Counted from the stretch's first letter, positions 1 through 11,249 are shown. The stretch: 64,000 nucleotides of DNA from Enoplolaimus lenunculus (GCA_030248215.1 JASANG010000961.1:62001-126000), one strand, 5' to 3'. Notes: generated by a model from the letters alone, not told the origin. Translations and numbers: made by a program.

Positions 1-59
1 TTGATGGTTAGGGTTTAAGTATTTATATAACGATGTACGTAATGTAGTATTCTTTCTGT

Positions 60-395
60 TTATTGAGCAGGGTGTACTAAAGTTGAAATCGGCATGGGCA
101 AAAATTTTGGTATCGGCACATCCCTAATCATGTTAAGTGGAAGGCTTAAACCCTAACCATGCTAAAAGATCATAATTTTATGAGTGCGGTCTATTTCAAT
201 TAAATCTTTCAAACACAAACGCAAGAGAGATAGGTAACGGTTTCCCTAATCTGGCGCACCCATATACATCAGCAAGTGAAATTCATAATATTCCATCTCA
301 CTGGGTATCGCAATTTTTTTGCAATGATAATGCCGATACTCACGAAAGTGCCACTATTACTGATGCCAATTAATTATACATTCCCGATTTTTTGT
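60..395. mobile_element. GGGATGTGCCGAT-family inverted-repeat element
   Basis: Both ends carry related inverted sequence (ATCGGCACATCCC near 110-127 and TGCCGATACTCACG near 331). The same consensus recurs at about 720-860, 27842-27968, 32543-32690 and 41655-42084. No coding capacity is seen. The ends look hAT-like, but no target-site duplication could be fixed here. Boundaries are approximate. Confidence 0.5.
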
Positions 396-719
396 TGTTG
401 ATGGATTGTGTGAGACAAACTGTTTTGGTGGCTTAGAACCTGTGTGACAGCTAGAAGTTCAAGCGGAGTCAAGTTTGCGAAGACTGGTAGTTTTCTCAGC
501 TAAACTTGGGCAGAAAATTTCTGGTTATGTCATATAACGTGTATATAATATACGCCTTAAAAAATTTTATATGGAGTCTAAAACCTAAATTATAATGTTT
601 GATCATTTATCAGCCGAAAATGCCATCCTCCATTAAAAATAAGGAAAGGTAAGGTTGATGTGATGTGATGGCGTCTCCTGATAAATAACTTGTATCAGGA
701 TTTATATTATGAATATATA

Positions 720-865
720 ATTAGGGATGTGCCGATTAATCGGCATCGGTAATAATCGGCAGTTTTCGTGAGTATCGGTACCGGCATGCCGATTCTTTGC
801 CGATACTTTTTGCCCATAATAGTCAGTTTCAATGCTATCAATTTCATTTAAACATTTGACCAGTA
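720..865. mobile_element. GGGATGTGCCGAT-family copy
   Basis: This stretch begins TTAGGGATGTGCCGATTAAT and repeats CGGCATCGG, TGAGTATCGG and TGCCGATACTTTTTGC as in the other copies of the family. Only one clean end is visible, so it looks truncated. It lies upstream of the recognisable ESCO exons. Confidence 0.5.
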
Positions 866-924
866 TTGTTTTCAAATGAACCATTATGCCGTTATGTTTT
901 GTATTGGTTCCAGTTTCGCACCTA

Positions 925-1946
925 ATGCAGAATCGGCAACGTACTCCGCCTAGTGCACCACCAAAAAGGTAAGAAATTGCTCAAATATATACACTTTATG
1001 CGTTAAAATATGGCTTTCATGTGATGCTATAAGTATAATCTTTACAACGAAGTGTTTTCACTGTTTACCTTTCTTATGCAGTAACTTGCGTCTTATTGAG
1101 TAATTAAGTGTGTTCATTGGTATATTATACAATGTGTCTTCTGGATTATTATGCGAAGCGAAACTCCGAGATAAATAATTAAGCCTAAATTAGGACTTTC
1201 CACAATTTTTCACTAATTATTACAGTTAGAAGCAATCTAATTTTAGCATTAAAGGGTTTTTGGGTGCGAGGAATCTGCGTAGACTGTTTACAAACCTCCA
1301 AAACCGATAATTGAATAGTTAGCTAATAGCTAGTTTGCATATTAGCTTAACTGACAAGACAAAATTAGGACTTTTTAAATTATTCCAAAAATTATTAGGG
1401 TGGCTGAATTGTTTTTGGGTGCGAGGAATCTGAGGAAATTGCTTACAAACCTCCAAAACCGATAAATTACTAGTTAGCTAATAACTAATTTGCATACTAC
1501 CTTAATTGCTTACGTGTGTTCGAGCTTCGCTCAATAAATGTAGTCCCACTACGACTGGTTCCTAAAATGCGTTTGTTTAACCATTGTTAAGGTTCTTAAT
1601 GATTATTGTCTCAATCAGTGTGGGACGTTCAGTTCAGTATTGCAATACCTACTCTAAGTATTTGAAAAATCAAAAAATTAGTTGATATATCTGATATTTT
1701 AAGGCATTCACACCACCTTCTCGGTGTCGAGAATCTTCATTTACTCGATAATAGTCGAACGACGCAAATGATTTTGGTAAGCGTTTTGTTATGGAACACG
1801 AGCCACAAACTGAAATATTAAATATGCTTCGCGCAATTTCGTGTTTACTTCTCAACCAAAAACGGCATGAGTCAATGTTTTCAACATAGCGTAGTTTTTG
1901 CTGTACTTTGTTTTATAGTAAACAGTCATTCATTGCACCTGATAAA
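925..1946 (+). other. possible 5' coding exons of the ESCO gene
   Basis: Two open segments could precede the zinc-finger exon. 925-968 begins with ATG, reads MQNRQRTPPSAPPK and ends at a good donor (GTAAGAAA). 1919-1946 follows TTTTATAG, reads KQSFIAPDK, and its phase joins the first segment to the 1976 exon. Against this, the second donor (GTATTA) is weak and the intron after it would be only 29 nt. ESCO N-termini are poorly conserved, so homology cannot settle it. This is inference; the true start may lie upstream of the window. Confidence 0.3.
1149..1562 (-). repeat. GAGCGAAGCTCG-ended repetitive element, shortened copy
   Basis: This is a reverse-orientation, shortened copy of the element at 3321-4250. 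It runs from GCGAAGCGAAACTCCGAG to AGTCCCACTACGACTGGT and holds two internal units containing GGTGCGAGGAATCTG and ACAAACCTCCAAAACCG. No coding sequence. Family unassigned. Confidence 0.6.
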
Positions 1947-1975
1947 GTATTATGGAGTCACTTGTTTTGTTTCAG

Positions 1976-4900
1976 GATGCCGGGCAGAAGAAAATCGGTG
2001 CTGAGAAATGTACTGTCTGCGGCATGGTATATACACCGAGCATTCAGGAAGATAATGTGCATCACAAAAATTTTCATTCGAAGTGTCTTTCGGCGATGAA
2101 ATTTCCGAAACAGGTAGGTAAATAATAACATATATCAACGCAAGGGAGTAAATATGTAACACTTAGTCGGATGCAAGTTCCTATAAAGAAATCGTCTCGA
2201 TTAACAAAGATTCCGTTCGGTATAATTCTGTAATTCGTGTGCTGGACTTTGTTGGCGATTTCCTGTTTAGTGATAATTGCATAACGGAAAAGGACACTGT
2301 TTCAATAGTATACAGACAGCTAAACTAGAAGTACTTTGGTCATGTGCCCAGCGAAATATATCTGTAAAACTTTGATGCAGGGAGTTGGTTATGTTGTCTA
2401 TGTATTATTTAACACTGTTTTTAGGCTGGCAAAAATTGCGACATTGTCAAAGAAGATTTGTATGGCATGGTATGTCGAGTTACGGCAGATCATCCAGCGT
2501 ACTTTAAGAATAAGGTAGGGGCGATTTTGAAGCTGGTTTTTGTTTGTTGTGTAAGTGGTTTATTACAAAGTATACGCACGCTGGAACAGAGTGTCGCTGG
2601 TATCCATAATGATGCCCCCAAAACCAGGGTGCAACCGGAATTACAATTTACCGGAACCGGAACCGGAATTTGAAAATTTTACTGGAACCGGAAAATGAAA
2701 AATGCATTTCACCAAAAATTTCATTTTAATCTTATTTTTTGCTCTATTATTTGTGAAATAACCTTAGTCGAACATAGGTTTTTTTTATTTGTTGTATTTT
2801 AGATTTTCATCATCGACTGAAGTGAAATCCACCATCAATGGCTTATATTCGGAGTACAAGTGGCTTTCAAAAGAGATTCTTAAAAATTAGCAAAGTTAAG
2901 AAAACGGCCAATTTATAATACCGGAATTTTTAAATCCGGTAAAAATTTACCGGAACCGGAAGGTGAAAAAATGCCGGAACCGGAATTCTGGTTGCACCCT
3001 GCCCAAAACCCACCAAAACTCAATGGCGTCTGCGTGTCGGGGTTAGCCGCTGTCCTCCCGTATGATGTCCCTATGAAAAATTGTTCTGACAGGAAACACG
3101 TTTTGTTTTTGTGCTATTTTTATTCGCTAACACAATATGTGTGAACAGGGTTTTAATATTTTAGATAAGCGATCTGTGTGCAATGATCGATGCAGATCTG
3201 GGGATTTCAACGCCCAATGTTGTGTGGAGTGGTTCGCGACAGGTATCCGTTTCCGTTAGTATGAAGGTGTAATTATTGCAACCGCGGGGAAGCTATTGCG
3301 ATGTGTTAGACTCTAGTATTACCAGTCGTAGTGGGACTACATTTATTGAGCGAAGCTCGAACACACGTAAGCAATTAAGGAAATGTACAAATTAGCTATT
3401 AGTTAACTATTCATTTGTCGGTTTTGGAGGTTTGTAAGCAATTTCCTCAGATTCCTCGCACCCAAAAACCCTTCAGCCACCCTAATAATTTTTGGAATAA
3501 TTTAAAAAGTCCTAATTTTGTCTTGTCAATTAAGCTAATATGCAAATTAGCTATTAGCTAACTATTCAATTATCGGTTTTGGAGGTTTGTAAACAGTTGA
3601 TACAGATTCCTCGCACACAAAAACCTCACGTAAACCCTAATAATTATTGAAATAATTTAAAAAGTCCTAGTTTTGTCTTCTCAATTAAACTAATATGCAA
3701 ATTAGCTATTAGCTAACTATTCAATTATCGGTTTTGGATGTTTGTAAACTATTTATTCAAATTCCTCGCACCTAAAAACCCTTTAGTGCTGAAATTATAT
3801 TGCCTTTAACCTTATTAATTAGTGAAATATTGTAAAAAGTCGTAAGTTAGGCTTATAAACTATGCTTATATGCAAATTATCTGTTAGCTAACTGCTCAAT
3901 TATCGGCTTTTGAGGTATGTAAACAGTCTACGCGGATTCCTCGCACACAAAAACCCTTTAATGCTAAAATTAGATTGCTTCTAACTGTAATAATTAGTGA
4001 AATTTTGTGGAAAGTCCTAATTTAGGCTTAATTAATTATGCAAATTAGCCTGTAGCTAATAAACGGCTTAAAATTTTAAAACCCCAATGCGAGGTTAACA
4101 CCTCAGGATAATTGGCATTCGAACAAAAAAAGTTTATCAAAATCGGTTCAGCCGTTCCTGAGATTCTTTTCGGACGGCGGACATCCACCTTTCGACCCCC
4201 AAGTACAAAACATAAAACGCTTCGCGAAACTCCGAGCTTCGCTCAATTAAGAAAGTTGATACGTCTGAATGTGCAACATTAAATTCTCAATCTATTTTTC
4301 GGCTGTGTGTGGTTAGTAATTTTGTTTTTTGTTGTACAAAATGGCATTGCGTGGTCAAATAGTAGTCAAACTGTTTAGGTTTTTATTTACGTTCCTGACG
4401 GCGTCGATAGTCGAATAGTTGGTTGTTGTGTTGCGGAAGAAGTATTCGCGGTACGTTTTATTGTCTATCGATTTTAGTGGCTATTGATTTTGTAACTTCT
4501 AGTTTTTTGTTTCAACAACAATGCCTAAGCCAAGCAAAAAATTACTCTAAAGTCTATAAGCTTACTCCTTTCTAGTCCCACGGAAAAACGTTCCACTCCA
4601 GATCTTTACATGGGCCACAATGTAGATGGTGTTTATAAGTAAATTCAGTGTGAAAAATGGTTTTAACGCTGGTAGTATTGATATGGCTTCTCGGCAATCG
4701 CACGCTTGTGGTGAATAATTGTGCATTTTAATGTCGTGGTGTGCTTTCTTTTTGCAATCAATCATACGTACTTGTTTTTTGTTTGTTCAAATATACGAAA
4801 TTGTGTTGTTTTCCAGGCACGACGCATGCTGTCTAACACTGCGGCGGCAAACAAAGTTGAAAAAGTGCAGCTGGGAATTAATCGAATTTGGGTGTTTAAA

Positions 4901-5501
4901 ACTGAACGCCGTAAACGTATCGCAAGCCGGTTGCTCGATGCTGTTAGGTAAGTGAAGCCTTAGTACGCAAGAACAGGTGGTATGAAGTCATTTTGGGTTA
5001 GACGAAGCGTTTTCCGGACGAAATTTAGACTGGAGTTTGCGAAGTACAGCCAGTATTGCTAGGACTGCAAAAATTTGATTTATATGCCTGTTACAGGTGA
5101 TTAAGGATACTGGAATCGGAATAATTGCCGATATTTTTTTAGAATTGAAGTTCTAAAACAATTTTTACACCATTTTTGCAGATTATTTTAAAATTAGCAA
5201 ATTTAACGTCGATTGTCTAAATTGTGCACACCTTGGCTCATTATAAGGTTTGTTGACCTCCAGCTCGCGTTTTGTTTCAACTCCGATTGCACCGTGGTTA
5301 TTCAGATATGAAAATCATCGTTCAAGGATTAGACGTGGATTACAGTTCTGTCTGTGTTTTAGGCAAAATTTCTTTATTGGCAATCACATTTCAAAAGATC
5401 AAATTGCGTTTACTGATCCAACAGAAGACGGGCGAGCTTTCGCTGAAAATTATATTGGGCGTTCTGATTATTTGGTGTACGAACCTGTTGCACGTAATTA
5501 G
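1976..5501 (+). CDS. ESCO (Eco1/ESCO1/2 family): ESCO/Eco1-type N-acetyltransferase (sister chromatid cohesion), C-terminal part
   Basis: Exons 1976-2113, 2425-2514, 3165-3242, 4817-4947 and 5363-5501 all have GT-AG borders and compatible phases (191 residues). Exon 1 encodes the family's C2H2 zinc finger (KCTVCGMVYTPS, then H-x4-FH). Exons 2-3 carry the linker with LCAMIDADLGI. Exons 4-5 give the acetyltransferase core: GINRIWVF, RRKRIASRLLDAVR, DQIAFTDPTEDGRAFAE and a terminal YLVYEPVARN ending in TAG. In known members this domain acetylates the cohesin subunit SMC3 in S phase, in the nucleus, to establish cohesion; that role is inferred from family. The N-terminus is short or lies outside the window. 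The last large introns are filled by transposons (2625-3001 and 3321-4250). The domain looks intact. Confidence 0.92.
2625..3001. mobile_element. CAGGGTGCAACCGG hAT-like miniature element, complete
   Basis: A 377-bp element with terminal inverted repeats starting CAGGGTGCAACCGGAATT, and purine-rich CCGGAACCGG runs inside each end. The sequence CCCAAAAC is duplicated directly on both sides (2617-2624 and 3002-3009), the 8-bp target-site duplication typical of hAT transposons. No ORF of note. It sits in the ESCO intron and closely matches the copy at 38485-38886. Confidence 0.8.
3321..4250 (+). repeat. 0.9-kb internally repetitive element bounded by GAGCGAAGCTCG motifs
   Basis: It starts ACCAGTCGTAGTGGGACTAC and ends CTTCGCTCAATTAA. 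Between these lie about five diverged units of roughly 120-140 bp, each with ATGCAAATTAGCTATTAGCT, TATCGGTTTTGGAGGTTTGT and ATTCCTCGCACCCAAAAACC. The 3' part contains AATCGGTTCAGCCGTTCC, a phrase seen near the ends of many transposons. It is non-coding and lies in the ESCO intron. Related copies are at 1149-1562 and 36722-38044. Class unknown. Confidence 0.65.
4521..4617. mobile_element. TTAGGC-family miniature element, half copy
   Basis: Right half of the family found at 12679-13045 and elsewhere: AAGCAAAAAATTA, then TTCTAGTCCCACGG, CGTTCCACTCC and terminal GATCTTTACATGGGCC. It lacks the left end. It lies in the ESCO intron about 200 bp before exon 4817-4947. Confidence 0.6.
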
Positions 5502-5857
5502 TCGATGTGTTTGAATGTTTTGGCTGACGAAAAGTTGACCGCGACGCCATATTCTCAGCTTACTGCTTTTAATCATTGCATTTACTGTAACAGGGATTTT
5601 CAAGCAGAAATATTGTGATAGTTGTCATTTTTAAAGTGTACTAAGATTAAGGAATTAGGCCCTATATGGATCCCTTGGCGGATTTTGAATATAGAAATGG
5701 GTTTCGAGAACGTAAGAATAATTTATTATTAAACAGTTTAAATATTACACTATGCTTGGCATTTTATCAATCTAGTTTATGATACTCACATTGACACGTT
5801 ATTGGTATTGTATTTGTTGCTTTTATTTGTATAGTTTGAAGTTTGTTTTGATAATCA

Positions 5858-5863
5858 AATAAA
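5858..5863 (+). terminator. AATAAA, possible ESCO polyadenylation signal
   Basis: Canonical AATAAA 357 nt after the ESCO stop codon. It is the first good signal noticed in this AT-rich stretch, so the assignment is only positional. Confidence 0.4.
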
Positions 5864-6110
5864 GGTGAATTGAGCTCATCAAGTTTATAGCGTGAGCCTA
5901 TAGTTTCTTAAATTGAAAACTTAGTTTGGTGCTTTAAATCGCGAGCTAGGATACTGCTTGTTTTTGTAGTTTCTGTTCAAAGCATTTTCATTCTTGTGTA
6001 GATTAAAGAAAACAACGTAATGTACTTTTGTTGGTAAATTTTTACCTTAGTGTTTCCACCTCCAAAGACAACAGTAAAATTAATATGAAGTTGTTTAAAG
6101 AGTAACCTTG

Positions 6111-6503
6111 TGCAGGATTCACGTTATAACTCTGAGCGCGTAACGCGTTTTATCCCTATAACACCACAAACGTGAAGATTTAGGGTTCGAAATCATTTAA
6201 TGCAACATGAATCTAACTTATTTTATTTTAGTGAATACAAGTTACGTTCTGCATAGCATCGCATATGATATTTTGTGTAGTTTTGGAATCTGTAGTATTC
6301 GCGTTAAATGTCCTGTGGTATACGACACATGGCTATTTGTATTCGTTGACCCTTGAGATCAGTAATTTGTAAGCCAATATCTATGTGACATTCACATTTT
6401 GTCGTGTTACCCGCAATTTAGGTTGCAAAAGTTTATGTTAACGTCGAATCAACATGTGACAAAACGTGTTCCGGGTTGCGCCAGGTATAACGTGAACCCC
6501 ACG
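6111..6503. mobile_element. GCAGGATTCACGTTATAAC inverted-repeat element
   Basis: The left end reads TGCAGGATTCACGTTATAAC. The right end, read on the other strand, gives GGGGTTCACGTTATACCTGG. A longer relative with the same ends lies at 59289-59858. No protein-coding potential. Target-site duplication not resolved. Confidence 0.5.
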
Positions 6504-7159
6504 TTAAGCTTTAGAATAATTTATTGCTGGACTCACGTATAGGCTTATTCGTAGGCTATGATAATCTACTTATACTACACAGCCTTGTCCGGTGCATTGG
6601 TAAAACATGCAACCGCAGTTTTGTTTCCAAACAGACTTCCTTTTCCTAGTCGCGTATAAATTTGTCATTTTTATCAAAGGCTGTTTTGTTTCACCAATAC
6701 TCCAGCAAAATTTGTTGACCTCCGGCTTCGTTTTTTTTCTATTCCGGTTGCACCCTGATAAGCATTGCTTCAAAACATTCTGTAACAGCTATACAGTTTA
6801 AAGTAATGGCATTATATTTGTTTACATTATTACTGTATAGCTGATGAATTTCCTAAAGTACACATTAGTCAAATGTTATTCGCTATTTGTTTGCATAACG
6901 CTAACTTTATGCACTACAAAGTGTAGTTTATTTTACATGTTAATGCTTTCGTTTTAGATTTTGAGCTGGTTGACTTGGCCTGATGTCATCATTATTAAGG
7001 TGAGATAAGCAATATTTTCGTGTTAAGATCGTGTTATTCAGGCTTGCTGTAAAGTGATTTTAAGAATTTAAGAGTACTCTGTCCTGCGACGTATATCCTA
7101 TTATGAACATCCGGTTCCGGCAAAAAATTCAATGTCCTGTTTCGGTTCTGGACACCGGT

Positions 7160-7300
7160 AGCGAATAAATCTTCTTCTTCGGCCTTTGTCCCAAGTTGGG
7201 GTCGGCTCTTGCATTTGTGACACCATTTGACTGTGTCCACGGCGTTGTCAGGATGCAATCCAGTCTTCTTCAGGTCCATGTGTAGCACATCGCTCCACTG
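7160..7300 (-). mobile_element. LINE relic: C-terminal tail of a non-LTR reverse transcriptase ORF
   Basis: Read on the minus strand, this patch encodes WSDVLHMDLKKTGL, then DTVKWCHKCKSRPQLGTK and AEEED. This resembles the conserved tail after the RT domain of many LINE polyproteins (W-x-DV...DLK-x-GL...W...CKSRP...). Only about 45 residues survive and no RT core is present nearby. It is a dead fragment; clade not assignable by eye. Confidence 0.45.
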
Positions 7301-7330
7301 CTACATTGGTATCTGATCGTAAACTTCTGC

Positions 7331-7457
7331 GAAGAACAGAGGTGGAACAGTATTATAAGCATATTTCTAAGCCTAGCCAGGCAAAAAGTGTAAACTTTAA
7401 GCTAACTCTATTCTAGTCCCTCAGAAAAACGTTCCACCCCTGATCTTTACATGGGCC
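7331..7457. mobile_element. TTAGGC-family miniature element, repeat-poor copy
   Basis: Both ends are recognisable (AAGAACAGAGGTGGAACAG and GATCTTTACATGGGCC), but the internal TTAGGC array is reduced to AAGCCTAGCC. It shows that the family can lose the telomere-like core. No ORF. Confidence 0.6.
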
Positions 7458-7848
7458 GCTCTATTTTCAAATCATTTTAATAATCTATAACTCTGTTTCG
7501 TGTCTGGTCGGAATTCAATTTTGCCAGTTTCAGTTTGAGCTTTCGGGTTATTTTTTCGGTTTTCAATGGTCCTCTGAAACATATGTTTCTGTATATCTGT
7601 CAAAACCGTTTCAGTGTATTTTTTACTCCTGTAAACATTTTATAAACAGAGCTAATTTTTGAACGTCCGTATACAAAGTTGCAAGCTATTTGGAGTGTTT
7701 ACAACGCATATGTTATTGTTTTTTAAATCGAAACTATTTTATCATAGGTATAATGCTGCGTATTAATATTTAGTCCGCAAGAGCGGCAGTACGCGGTGCA
7801 TAAAACGGATGTATATCCGCTTTTCGACTGAAAAGATACGAAAACATA

Positions 7849-8065
7849 CACTGCAAAAAGTGGAGAGTCAAATTGACTCTCCGAAATAGGCTTATCGGGA
7901 CTACACAAACTGTGTCAAATTCGACTCCGCCAGAGTCAAAGTCGACTCACCGAGCGACTCGGGTGAGTCGAATTGACGCTGACTGAGTCGAAATTGACTC
8001 AGTTTGTGTAGTCCGGAAAAGCCTATTTCGGAGAGAGTCAATTTGATGCACCATGTTTTGTAGTG
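7849..8065. mobile_element. GAGTC foldback element (TA-flanked)
   Basis: Ends CACTGCAAAAAGTGG and TTGTAGTG are flanked by TA on both sides. The body is a long inverted repeat in which GAGTCAAATTGACTC-type blocks are mirrored about a centre near 7955, so one strand can fold into a hairpin with arms near 100 nt. Same family as about 17 other copies in the window. TA flanks suggest Tc1/mariner-type mobilisation. Confidence 0.75.
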
Positions 8066-8734
8066 TAAGTTGTGCGCTTATTTTTCATATAGCTTTTTTA
8101 TGGCGCATGCTTCGTTAATGGTTCCAAATTTAGTCAGAGCGTCCGTTTCACAACCTACATTGTCGACCTGTACACCATAGAATTCAAATGGTTGCTAGAA
8201 TTCCAACAGGAACGCCGTTCGGATATTCCTCCATTCCACTGGGACGCCAAAATATTTTCCGTCGAATGAGATTGGGGTTGAAAGTTGTTACTCAAGATGT
8301 TCCTTGAAAATAAGCCTTTTGGACGTGGCTCAATCGATCTGGTGTGTCATTAACGTGGGCCCATTGTCGCATGATCGCTTGCTCAGCAAACTATTTGAAA
8401 ATTGTCCCGTTATGAAACGAATTACTAATTTCACGCCTTCATCTGTCGAGTTTTAGTTCTAAACTTGATTCTAAATCTAACGTTTAGGCATTAATCTAGT
8501 TGATGCAATATTTCACTATCCGTATCAGCAAAATATCGTAATGACTTCATAGATAACCTTCACTGACGTAAATTTTTAGTGACTTTTGTTATTTTTAAAC
8601 TGCGTCAACACTTTTGTTTTAAATACTAGTGCAGCCTGTATAGTTGCAATTCTTTATACTGATAGGCTTGTTAGAGTAAAACATTTAATAATACTTAAAA
8701 TCAATGGCAGATTCAATAGGGCCTACCCAGCAGG

Positions 8735-8873
8735 ATGCAAAGTGGGAACTGGATTATATCGGAATCGGAACAGCAAATATATATACCGGCATCGGGACTA
8801 CGAAATTTATGACTATACGGTAACAGAGATGTACATTAAAGCGTAATCGGAATTCCGGTTGCACCCGGACCTT
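8735..8873. mobile_element. CAGGGTGCAACCGG-family fragment
   Basis: It contains GGAATCGGAAC repeats and ends GTAATCGGAATTCCGGTTGC followed by ACCC, the right end of the hAT-like family at 2625-3001. The left end is only loosely recognisable (CAGGATGCAAAGTGGGAACT near 8730). Confidence 0.45.
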
Positions 8874-8987
8874 GCGTCCGTATAGATCTGAACCAAAATT
8901 TTGCTTTTGAAACAGCCTTTTTCACAATTTTGAAATTGTACCCATTTCATTACAATCGAACATTGTTTTATAACATACACTGCAAAA

Positions 8988-9194
8988 AATGGTGAGTCAA
9001 ATTGACCCTCTTCGAAATAAGCTTTTCCAGACTACACAATCTAAGTTAATTCGACTGCGTCCGAGTCAAATTCGACGCACCAGTCGCTCAGTGAGTCGAA
9101 TTTGACTCTGGCGGAGTCGAATTTGACTCGGTTTGTGTAGTCTCGAAAAGCCTATTTCGGAAAGAGTCAATTGGACTCATCTTTCTTTGCAGTG
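8988..9194. mobile_element. GAGTC foldback element
   Basis: CACTGCAAAAAATGGTGAGTC at the left end and TTTGCAGTG at the right; internal near-palindrome of GAGTC/GACTC blocks with CTACACAA...TTGTGTAG mirrored. TA at the left flank; the right flank has drifted to TG. Confidence 0.75.
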
Positions 9195-9499
9195 TGGAGG
9201 CCGTTGGCAAGTCTCGGTATCGGTTTTTTTGAGTTTCGGAATTGAGTCCAGAAGTCAAAAATTCAGCAAATGTATTGCTGTATTGTTGAAGTAACTGATG
9301 CCTGATAAATCAAATTTCACTGTATCTATATGAATTTTTATTTGGTTACGCAATGATTATGAGCAGATATTCTAAAAGCAATCTAAATGTAAGCATGCGA
9401 GACATGCTTGTCTTAGTGCATATGCAATAAATGCAATGCACATTGTGTTGTATGCTTGCTGGCAACATACGGTCGACACATATAGTTGACGAAAAATGC

Positions 9500-9595
9500 A
9501 GTTGGAGATGCGGGCTGCGTGGTGTAGTAGTAGAGTGTTCGCTTAAAGATCCGTAGCCTGAGAGTTCGATCCGCGCTCCGGAAGTCCGTTTTTCC
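9500..9595 (+). repeat. tRNA-like SINE head or tRNA relic
   Basis: GTGGTGTAGTAGTAGAGTG (9519-9537) resembles a pol III A-box/D-arm, and GAGTTCGATCC (9562-9572) matches a B-box at roughly tRNA spacing. A full cloverleaf does not pair well (poor T-stem), so a working tRNA is unlikely. SINE origin is inferred. Confidence 0.45.
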
Positions 9596-9599
9596 AGCT

Positions 9600-10450
9600 G
9601 CTTACTGTTGAAAGTTCTGAAGTCCCATTTCCTACTTAGACTGACGCTAAAGACGTTTTGTAACATAGAGGCACTGGTTAATAGTTTAAAATTTCGCCAA
9701 ACGTTCGTGTATATCGGAAATGTGAAGTGAAATTAGTTATTTTATCAAATTTAATAAAATTATCAGAACTTTTATAAAACTTTCAATAATCGTCTTGCAA
9801 AATGAAGTCATTTATCAAATTTTATTTCTTGATTTAGAGAAGTTATCTGAAAATTTTAATAGAAACAGTTTGTGTGTCACCCGTCTTTGTTTGATGGGAA
9901 TTTAAAGAAATTGTTTCGTCTTGAATTTCAGTATTTTTTCACTGCAACAAAAGCTGAAATTTTTCTCAAGCACCAGGGTGTAAAAATAGTGAAAATAACG
10001 GAAACGGATAGCGCTCAAAATACAACAAACAGATACAGATAAAATTAAGCGTAAATGTTTCAAATATGTTTTATCTTTTTCTGCCAACGTAGTTCAAATA
10101 TGCATATATTCTTTCAGCTAAGTACAATTTTGTTGCAAATATAGCGAAAGCACCAAAAATTCCTAAGATTATGGATATGAATTTTGTAGTCTTTATTTCA
10201 ATTCCAACAATTGCAGCGTACCTGTAATGGAAAATTAAGTCAATTTGAAGCCGGGTTTCAGCAAATTATAAAGACTGAAAACCACGGAATTTCCGAAATT
10301 TCTGTAACGAAACGGTTGCCGATCTGAAACAAACAAAAACATCCGAATTTTCTACTTTTCAGAAATAGTTTTCTTTTATATTTAAGACCTGACTTCCTGG
10401 TTTCAATGCATTTAAGTAAATTTGTTAGGAAAATGGAAATTGGAATGTTT
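9600..10450. other. AT-rich intergenic DNA without recognised feature
   Basis: No exon with usable splice borders and no repeat shared with the rest of the window could be found. Several short ORFs occur on both strands, but their composition is that of random AT-rich sequence. Confidence 0.4.
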
Positions 10451-10458
10451 TTGAATGT

Positions 10459-10616
10459 GGCCAGTGTATATATAGAATAGGGCCGCATCAGTAGTATAAG
10501 CATAAATATTCCTACGCCAAAGCCTAAAGCTTAACCTAAGCAAGAAAATTAGTCCAAAAACTTATTGTTTTGCAGTACCGCAAGAAACGTTCCCGCACCT
10601 GATGTTTACAAGGGCC
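10459..10616. mobile_element. TTAGGC-family miniature element, repeat-poor copy
   Basis: Ends GGCCAGTGTATATATAGAAT and CCTGATGTTTACAAGGGCC, with the internal marker AAAATTAGTCC. Only isolated GCCTAAG units remain, so this is an old or contracted member. Confidence 0.55.
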
Positions 10617-11038
10617 TTGAATGTAATCAGCTATTCGATACGAGTGTTCAAGGGATACGCGGTACGTCAAAATTGTTAGATTTGAAAATTAAAATAGGCA
10701 CTTGAAGGAATTCAAAAAATCAGAAATCTCTTGCAGGAACTACTCTCGCTACCGTTTCAGATACGGCATAAACCGAAGGTTGGTTTTTGGCGGATCTTAA
10801 CTAAAAAACATTCACAGTCGGCTGTATACTTTAACCACATTTAACGCTTAGGTTTAGGCTAAAGTTTAAGCGTATGCTTGCAAAATGGCTTGTCTTAGCG
10901 TCAATAGTCGTCTTAAAGCTTAAAAGTGTGGTAAATATATATGTGACAGTTAAGATCGGCTCAAACTCTAAACCACTTCAAAATGAAAACCAAATATATA
11001 CTTGCGTCTAACGAACAAAATTGTGGTGCTTGTTCTTC

Positions 11039-11249
11039 GGCTCATGTAAAGATCAGGGGCGGAACGTTTTTCTGTGAGACTGCAATAGTATAATGTTAAG
11101 CTGCTTCAGAGTAATTTTTTGGTTGGCTTAGACTTTGGCTTAGGCTTACGAATATGTTCATTCTGACGCTTAGGCTTAGGTTTAGGCTTAGGCTTAGGCT
11201 TAGGAATATGCTTGCAATACTGTTCCGCTCTTGTTCGTTACATTGGCCC
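11039..11249. mobile_element. TTAGGC-family miniature element, complete
   Basis: The left end reads GGCTCATGTAAAGATCAGGG and the right end CTTGTTCGTTACATTGGCCC. The middle has about five TTAGGC units (11165-11205) on the plus strand. Flanks TGTTCTTC and CGTTCGTC resemble an aged 8-bp duplication. It lies 165 bp upstream of the LRR gene start. Confidence 0.7.

Noticed and set aside
3321-4250. CRISPR-like array of spaced repeats
   Set aside because: Units are diverged, long and contiguous, in an intron of a eukaryotic gene; no spacer structure.
9500-9595. Functional tRNA gene
   Set aside because: A- and B-box words are present but the T-stem and acceptor stem do not pair; better read as a SINE head or relic.
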